DNA from: Bacillota bacterium
GTDB taxonomy: Bacteria; Bacillota; Sulfobacillia; JABLXB01
Direction: 5' to 3'
DNA length: 64,000 nt
NCBI GenBank assembly: GCA_013178305.1
Contig: JABLXB010000001.1
Span: 62,001 to 126,000 of the forward strand
Notes under the pieces: generated by a model
The model's input: only the letters and a program-made list of their open reading frames with translations
Told to the model about the DNA's origin: nothing
Database searches by the model: none
Shown here: positions 60,601 through 64,000 of the stretch, one piece after another
Layout: every line of letters begins with the position of its first letter
Numbering within the stretch: the first letter of the stretch is position 1
Position numbers and translations under genes: made by a program

Positions 60601-60718
60601 CCTTCTCCAGATTGAACCGCTTGATGCCTTCAAGCAGGGCCGACTCGACGGCTTTACATCCGGACGAAACGCACCCGGCCCCGGCGCAAACCAGGACGTG
60701 GGAGCGATAGAATTCCAT
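57677..60718 (-). CDS. HydB-like NADH flavoprotein fused to GltD/NfnB-like NAD(P)-FAD oxidoreductase
   Basis: 1013 residues. Residues 1-120 are a [2Fe-2S] thioredoxin-like domain (VLVCAGAGCVSSG, TGCMGPCDMGP). Then comes the NuoF-like FMN core (GLRGRGGAGFPTGMKW, NADEGDPGAFMDR) with ESCGKCAPCRIGT. From about 535, a GltD-like half begins with cysteines CQNTCPAGIDVP and VCGRVCDHPCESKC, followed by FAD site VVGAGPAGLSCAHYLALKG, NAD(P) site VIGGGNVAMDAARSALRCG and GIFAGGDCVTGPDTV. The GltD/NfnB half usually uses NADPH. The fusion implies a complex linking H2, ferredoxin, NADH and possibly NADPH. SD AAGGGGG eight bases upstream. Confidence 0.92.
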   Translation of the reverse strand: MEFYRSHVLVCAGAGCVSSGCKAVESALLEGIKRFNLEKEVRVVETGCMGPCDMGPIVVVYPEGVFYRKVKPEDVGDIVEQHLLKGRTVERLLYSEPGTRMVVPKIEEIDFFTKQTRIALRNTGVINPESIEEYIARDGYSALGKVLSSMTPEQVIDAVKRSGLRGRGGAGFPTGMKWEFTAKAQGSPKYVVCNADEGDPGAFMDRSVLEGDPHTVIEAMAICGYAIGANQGYVYVRAEYPLAVERLGKAIVQAREYGLLGNNIFGTPFSFDLEIRVGAGAFVCGEETALLASVMGKRGEPRPRPPFPAQSGLWDKPTVLNNVETWANVPPIILKGPEWFASLGTEKSKGTKVFALAGKIQNTGLVEVPMGIPLGEIIYDIGGGIPKGKKFKAAQTGGPSGGCIPPEYLSTPVDYESLAALGTIMGSGGLIIMDEDTCMVDLAKFFLEFCQDESCGKCAPCRIGTKRMYEILDRITKGQGKEGDVELLIELGKQIKNAALCGLGQTAPNPVLSTIKYFREEYDEHIREKKCRASVCATLFDSPCQNTCPAGIDVPIYVDYIKQKKHADAYLTVKRDNPFPLVCGRVCDHPCESKCRRAQIEQPVAIRTLKRFAADWELENKGELPTFAPAKTNGKKVAVVGAGPAGLSCAHYLALKGYKVTVFEALPVAGGMLAVGIPEYRLPKKLLAAEIESFKALGVEIKTGVKVGKDVTVDDLKKQGYQAIFVAVGAHADQKLGVPGEELEGVVSGVKFLRDLNLGKDPGVKGKKVAVIGGGNVAMDAARSALRCGAAEVSVIYRRRKEDMPAIPGEVDEAMHEGVKFTFLAAPLKVTGKDGKAESLECQRMNLGEFDRSGRRRPVPAQGATFAIPADLVVSAIGQAPEGEALAGTGVTLAKGGTVEADQKTMATRVKGIFAGGDCVTGPDTVIRAIAAGKKAASEIDRYLGGDGNVVPTVSVTRAITGEIIEKEMPRVKVGCIADRRRVSSFDEVELGLAEDAAVTEASRCLRCDVKEA

Positions 60719-60736
60719 GTGCGAAACCCCCTTCGT

Positions 60737-61102
60737 CTACTGTTTCCTGGCGATGACCCATTCCCCGATGATTTGGCCGTTGACGACGTGCTTGGCCACG
60801 ATCTGGCGCGCCTTCTCGGCATTCACGTAGGAATAGGTGACCTTTTCCTCGCCGGGCCTGATGACGTCAACGAGTGGTTCGTATTCGCACAGGCCGACGC
60901 ACCCTGTCTGCGTCACGGTCACGTCGGTTATGTTTCGCGCGGCGAGCTCCGCGAGGATGGCCGCCATGACGTCGCGAGCGCCGGCGGCTATGCCGCAAGT
61001 GCCCATCCCCACGACCACCCTCGTCTCCTTCTCGCCCTCGCGGACCCGCATTCGCTCCTGGACTTCCTTGCGGATCCTCTCAAGGTCCTGCAGAGACTTC
61101 AT
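60737..61102 (-). CDS. Thioredoxin-like (2Fe-2S) ferredoxin (HydD/HndB-like)
   Basis: 121 residues. Charged N-terminal helix, then the thioredoxin-like ferredoxin fold with Cys in MGTCGIAAGAR, and TGCVGLCEYEP, giving a probable [2Fe-2S] site. Small proteins of this kind accompany HydABC/HndABCD. The ATG overlaps the ATPase stop (ATGA) and has GGAGGTG upstream. Presumed electron carrier or assembly partner. Confidence 0.87.
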   Translation of the reverse strand: MKSLQDLERIRKEVQERMRVREGEKETRVVVGMGTCGIAAGARDVMAAILAELAARNITDVTVTQTGCVGLCEYEPLVDVIRPGEEKVTYSYVNAEKARQIVAKHVVNGQIIGEWVIARKQ

Positions 61103-61650
61103 TCTCGAGCACCTCCGATTTCTCTCAAACTCTCTCTCAGATAACCCTCTATCCAGGTAAGGACCGTTGGATTGCCTACCGGCACGTCACCCAGCCTGTC
61201 CTGGAGTTCCGCCGTGTCCAGCTCGAAGCTCCTGCCATCGACCGAGTGCCTGTAAGTCACCCGCACCCCCGGGTTACCGCCCACCACGACCGCCACGGTC
61301 CTGGCGACGTCCCCGAGCGGCGCCCTGTCCACGTGGCTCCTCCGGAACCACGCGGTGACTCTGGTGCCGCGACCTTTTACTGAATCTATGGTCATGCCGC
61401 CTTCAGAGCCCCTGGCGGCCGCATCGAGAAGAGGGAGTCCCAACCCGACTTTCCTGGTGGTCCTGGTCGTGACGAAAGGGTCGATCACGCGCCGGACCAG
61501 GTCCTTATCCATCCCTCTCCCGTTGTCTTCAACCGTTATTGTCAGGCGGTCGGTCACGAGGTCCTCATCTACCCCGATGATGACCCGGTCCGCACCGGCC
61601 TCGATAGAATTGGTCACGAGGTCCAGTATGTGAAGGGCCAGTTCCTCCAC
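61099..61650 (-). CDS. Histidine-kinase-like ATPase (HATPase) protein of the hydrogenase operon
   Basis: 183 residues, GHKL ATP-binding domain without a kinase dimerisation domain: N-box VTNSIEAGADRVIIG, G1 box VEDNGRGMDKDL, G2-like KVGLGLPLLDAAARG. Such single-domain ATPases occur in HydABC operons of Clostridia; their role is unknown, perhaps a serine kinase or a sensor. The GTG at 61650 begins the family-like sequence EELALHILDLV; the SD is AAGGGAAAGG, somewhat distant. The frame is open to 62142 only because it reads through the upstream NuoE gene out of frame. Confidence 0.85.
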   Translation of the reverse strand: MEELALHILDLVTNSIEAGADRVIIGVDEDLVTDRLTITVEDNGRGMDKDLVRRVIDPFVTTRTTRKVGLGLPLLDAAARGSEGGMTIDSVKGRGTRVTAWFRRSHVDRAPLGDVARTVAVVVGGNPGVRVTYRHSVDGRSFELDTAELQDRLGDVPVGNPTVLTWIEGYLRESLREIGGARE

Positions 61651-61679
61651 TCGACCAACCAGCCTTTCCCTTACCCGCC

Positions 61680-62165
61680 TTACTTGTACGCTCCCAGGAT
61701 ACCCGGCACCATGTCGGGCTTGAGCCTTGCGTGCACGTCCTCGCCGATCATGAACACCGGGCCGAGGCCGCACGCGCCGAGGCACCTGACGATCTCGATC
61801 GAGAACTTGTGGTCGTCGGTTGTGTCGCCCGCGGGGATGCCGAGCTCCTTCTCGAGCCTCTCGATGACCCTCTGGGCTCCTCTCACGTAGCACGCGGTGC
61901 CCTTGCACACCTGGACGTTGTACTTCCCCTTCGGCTTGAGGGAGAAGAACGCGTAGAACGTGGCGACCCCGTAGACCTCGTTGAGGGGAACGCCGAGTCC
62001 CTCCGATACCTTGAGGAGGACCTCCTTCGGTAGATAGCCGTACGCAATCTGCACCTGGTGCAGCACTTGAATGAGCCCGCTGGGGACCCCCTTGTACCTG
62101 GCTATGACCTCCTCGATTCTCCTGTCGATCTCTTCCTGACAAACCGTGGCCTCTATAGCTGCCAA
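61680..62165 (-). CDS. hydC: NuoE-like [2Fe-2S] subunit HydC/HndA (copy 2)
   Basis: 161 residues: LIQVLHQVQIAYGYLPKEVL, VATFYAFFSLKPKGKYN, and [2Fe-2S] ligands in VCKGTACYVRG and CLGACGLGPV, followed by GEDVHARLKPDMV. It completes the second hydrogenase set (HydA 55912-57657, HydB fusion 57677-60718). The TTG at 62165 has GGAGG seven bases upstream; the GTG at 62201 lies before the SD and would add a non-family Arg/Glu-rich leader. Confidence 0.92.
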   Translation of the reverse strand: MAAIEATVCQEEIDRRIEEVIARYKGVPSGLIQVLHQVQIAYGYLPKEVLLKVSEGLGVPLNEVYGVATFYAFFSLKPKGKYNVQVCKGTACYVRGAQRVIERLEKELGIPAGDTTDDHKFSIEIVRCLGACGLGPVFMIGEDVHARLKPDMVPGILGAYK

Positions 62166-62206
62166 CTCCGTTCCTCCTTCCTCATCCGGTTGCCGCCGCA
62201 CACCGA

Positions 62207-62959
62207 CTACTCGAGAACCACCACCCTTCTCAATCCCTCACCCCTCAGGGCCGCCCGCATCTCGGCGATGCTCACTCCGGCGATGTGGAACGCGGTCACC
62301 GCGGACCCGACCTCCCCTATCGAGTGGGCGTCGGACGACCGGACCACTCCGCAGTCGCGGAGGTGCCGCCGGATCCCCGGCGGGATGCTCCCCGCTTCAA
62401 AACGCTGCGAAATCTCAACGGCATCAAAATGGACGTCCGGCGGAATGAACCCCAGCGTACCGATCACGCTGAACGCCGGGCGGTCCACGTGGGCCGCGAT
62501 CATAATACCCCCGAGCCGGTCCATTTCCAGGGCGAGTTCATCGAGTCCAGCCGAGACCGCCGCGTACAGCGGCATCGTGCACTCCCCGAGCACCCGGTCA
62601 TCCTCGTCGTACAGGATCTGTCTGCCGAATACCTGCGGGCTGTATGGCAGTTCTGGGAGCCTCTCGTATACCCAATCTTGCAGGAGCCGTGCCCGTTCAA
62701 CCGTTTCGAACAGGCAAATAACATGGACCTCTTCCCTCGTCTGGACCTCCATTCCGGGCAGTACCCGAACCGGAGTGCCCTCCGCCGCCTTCGTCACCGC
62801 TCCCGCGTTCGCGGCCGAGTTGTGGTCCGTTATGCCGAGGATCGATATCCCCCGCTCCCCGGCCGCGCGTACGATGCGGCTGGGTGACATCCCGTCGTGC
62901 GCGCACGGTGACAGCGCCGTGTGGACGTGAAGGTCCGCGCCGTACCACGAGAGGTCCAA
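62207..62959 (-). CDS. PHP-domain metal-dependent phosphoesterase family protein
   Basis: 250 residues: GADLHVHTALSPCAHDGM (HxH metal site), GITDHNSAANAGAV, MIAAHVDRPAFSV, and SSDAHSIGEVGS. These are the four PHP motifs. PHP proteins of this type recur in hydrogenase operons of Clostridia; the substrate is unknown. The start is TTG with GGGGG eight bases upstream; no better start exists. Confidence 0.88.
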   Translation of the reverse strand: MDLSWYGADLHVHTALSPCAHDGMSPSRIVRAAGERGISILGITDHNSAANAGAVTKAAEGTPVRVLPGMEVQTREEVHVICLFETVERARLLQDWVYERLPELPYSPQVFGRQILYDEDDRVLGECTMPLYAAVSAGLDELALEMDRLGGIMIAAHVDRPAFSVIGTLGFIPPDVHFDAVEISQRFEAGSIPPGIRRHLRDCGVVRSSDAHSIGEVGSAVTAFHIAGVSIAEMRAALRGEGLRRVVVLE

Positions 62960-62971
62960 CTGCGCTACCCC

Positions 62972-63322
62972 CTAACAGGGATCCTGTAATAGGGAGTAGA
63001 GCCTGCCCGCCACCTCGAACGACGGGTCGCCGCTCAACAGCACCGTCACTCCCTCCTCGGCGGCCTTCTCCAGCGTATCGGAGTCAGGCTGCTTCCCGCC
63101 GGCGATTATCACCGCTGCTACCCCTGTCAGGACCGCCACCGCGATCACGTTCCTGTGCGTCTGGATCGTAATCCAGGCGTGACCCTCCCTGGCGTTGGCC
63201 ATCACGTCACTCAGGAGGTCGGAGCAATACCCGCCGGTTACGGTTCTATCCATGGGACCATCCCCGGCGGCGCTGGCCACGATCCTGAGGCCCATCTCTT
63301 TCGCCATCTCGCGAACGTTCAC
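62972..63322 (-). CDS. DRTGG-domain protein
   Basis: 116 residues matching the DRTGG domain fold: DRTVTGGYCSDLLSDVM, HAWITIQTHRNVIAVAVL, VTVLLSGDPSFEVAGRLY. DRTGG domains also occur in phosphotransacetylase-like proteins and are thought to bind ligands. GTG start; SD unclear. It lies between the PHP gene and the HfsB-like gene in the hydrogenase operon. Confidence 0.85.
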   Translation of the reverse strand: MNVREMAKEMGLRIVASAAGDGPMDRTVTGGYCSDLLSDVMANAREGHAWITIQTHRNVIAVAVLTGVAAVIIAGGKQPDSDTLEKAAEEGVTVLLSGDPSFEVAGRLYSLLQDPC

Positions 63323-63326
63323 CGGC

Positions 63327-64000
63327 CTATTTCGCCCCCTTCACCTTACCGGGGTCGCCGGCGTTACCACCGGCATTCCCCGGGTCGCTGCCGCCGCCGG
63401 CGCCGCCGGCGTCGGCCTGTGCGGCACCCTGTGTGGCTCCGGGCGTGTGCTGGCCAGCCGCCATCGGAGGCGGTAGCCGCCTCGCGAGGTCCACTACCTG
63501 TTCCGCCAGGACCTGCACGCGTTCGCGAAGCTTGAACGTGCAGTCGGTCTCGGCCGCTGTCCCGCGGACGATATCCTCCGCAAGCGCCCGGCAGCTGGGT
63601 GACCCACACGATCCGCAGTCGAGGCCGGGGAGGCCCTTGAGGGTCTCCTCCAGCGCCTGCATCTTCGAGATCGCCTTCGTGACGTCGGAGTCGAGCGCCA
63701 TAACGCTCCTCGGGCGGATCTCACTCCTGAGAGAGAAGAACCCCTCCGCCGCGGCCCCCGCCGCCCAGTTTTCATCTACCGCCATCGGTTCCCCGCCTAG
63801 CCTTTCTACGAGCGAACGCAACCTGACCCTCGCTACAAACGGGTTGAGCACTGTCAGGCAGCCGCCGATACACCCTCCGACGCACGCCTGCAGCTCGATG
63901 TACTCAACATCCGCGAGGCGCCCGCGCTCGATCTCCTCCAGGACTGTAATACAGCTGTGAATGCCGTCGACAGCGAGCATCTTCCCCGGCGCGATGGCCA
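63327..64000 (-). CDS. HfsB-like [Fe-S] / iron-hydrogenase C-terminal-like protein (partial, 5' end outside window)
   Basis: 224 visible C-terminal residues. Cys-rich QACVGGCIGGCLTVLNP resembles the last H-cluster loop of [FeFe] hydrogenases. Near the C-terminus CGSCGSPSCRALAEDI is a [4Fe-4S] site of the corrinoid-protein/PAS-linked type, followed by a coiled-coil-like segment (KLRERVQVLAEQVVDLARR) and a low-complexity Gly/Ala tail. This matches sensory HfsB/HydS-like proteins rather than a catalytic hydrogenase. The frame runs off the right edge (AIAPGK before Met at 63980). Confidence 0.8.
   Translation of the reverse strand, partial: AIAPGKMLAVDGIHSCITVLEEIERGRLADVEYIELQACVGGCIGGCLTVLNPFVARVRLRSLVERLGGEPMAVDENWAAGAAAEGFFSLRSEIRPRSVMALDSDVTKAISKMQALEETLKGLPGLDCGSCGSPSCRALAEDIVRGTAAETDCTFKLRERVQVLAEQVVDLARRLPPPMAAGQHTPGATQGAAQADAGGAGGGSDPGNAGGNAGDPGKVKGAK

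Noticed and set aside
61651-62142. Upstream extension of the HATPase gene
   Set aside because: Reads the HydC copy 2 gene out of frame; family-like sequence starts only at 61650.

Overview
The window looks like the chromosome of an anaerobic, fermentative or syntrophic Gram-positive bacterium (Bacillota, Clostridia-like), with high GC. The reasons are strong GGAGG-type Shine-Dalgarno (SD) sites, frequent GTG and TTG starts, PTS genes, two sets of soluble [FeFe] hydrogenase with NADH-linked flavoprotein subunits, a tungsten-type aldehyde:ferredoxin oxidoreductase, and an exosortase of the Gram-positive XrtG type. I found no rRNA, tRNA, CRISPR array or intact insertion sequence. The organism assignment is inference.

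Layout. (A) 1-5970, minus strand: a PTS operon in the order PRD regulator, IIB, IIC (ascorbate/galactitol superfamily), split transketolase N and C subunits, IIA (cut by the window edge). (B) 6130-33159, all minus: a catabolic island of about 27 kb. It holds two iron alcohol dehydrogenases, a MoaD-like protein, a 4Fe-4S protein, two Asp/Glu-racemase-family proteins and a decayed remnant of a third, a GntR/FadR regulator, a three-subunit HcnABC/D-hydroxyproline-dehydrogenase-like flavoprotein split over two places, E2 and E1 of a 2-oxoacid dehydrogenase, a complete Liv-type ABC importer, AOR, two-subunit aconitase X, two SDRs, an alanine-glyoxylate-type aminotransferase, an IclR regulator and two DapA-family lyases. 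Import, flavin oxidation of an imino or N-substituted amino acid, AcnX dehydration, DapA-type cleavage or deamination, transamination and 2-oxoacid/aldehyde oxidation would fit degradation of a (hydroxy)proline-like or opine-like compound; the substrate is not proven.

(C) 33295-42277, plus strand: an XrtG-type exosortase locus. It encodes a QueD/PTPS-like domain fused to a GT-C-like membrane protein, a secreted beta-rich protein with an exosortase-type C-terminus, the exosortase, a processive-type GT2, a second PTPS-related membrane protein and a small EamA/ArnE-like flippase. Two polyprenyl-phosphate sugar transferases (42221-43780, minus) face it and overlap its 3' end. A YHS mini-gene and a macro-domain gene follow. 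The stretch from about 39.4 to 44 kb is visibly more AT-rich. (D) 44916-48991, plus: an unnamed carrier-like membrane protein, an amidohydrolase and a C69 dipeptidase, probably for peptide use. (E) 49296-51827, minus: a NYN-domain protein and an ABC exporter pair. (F) 51922 to the right edge, minus: a hydrogenase operon with two tandem HydABC-like sets. The second HydB is fused to a GltD/NfnB-like NADPH-type flavoprotein. Small [2Fe-2S], HATPase, PHP, DRTGG and HfsB-like accessory proteins follow.

Starts were chosen by SD spacing and family N-termini. Notable corrections are a probable CTG start for the SDR at 27705-28451, TTG starts at 8964, 62165 and 62959, and a 59-residue YHS protein at 43946-44125.
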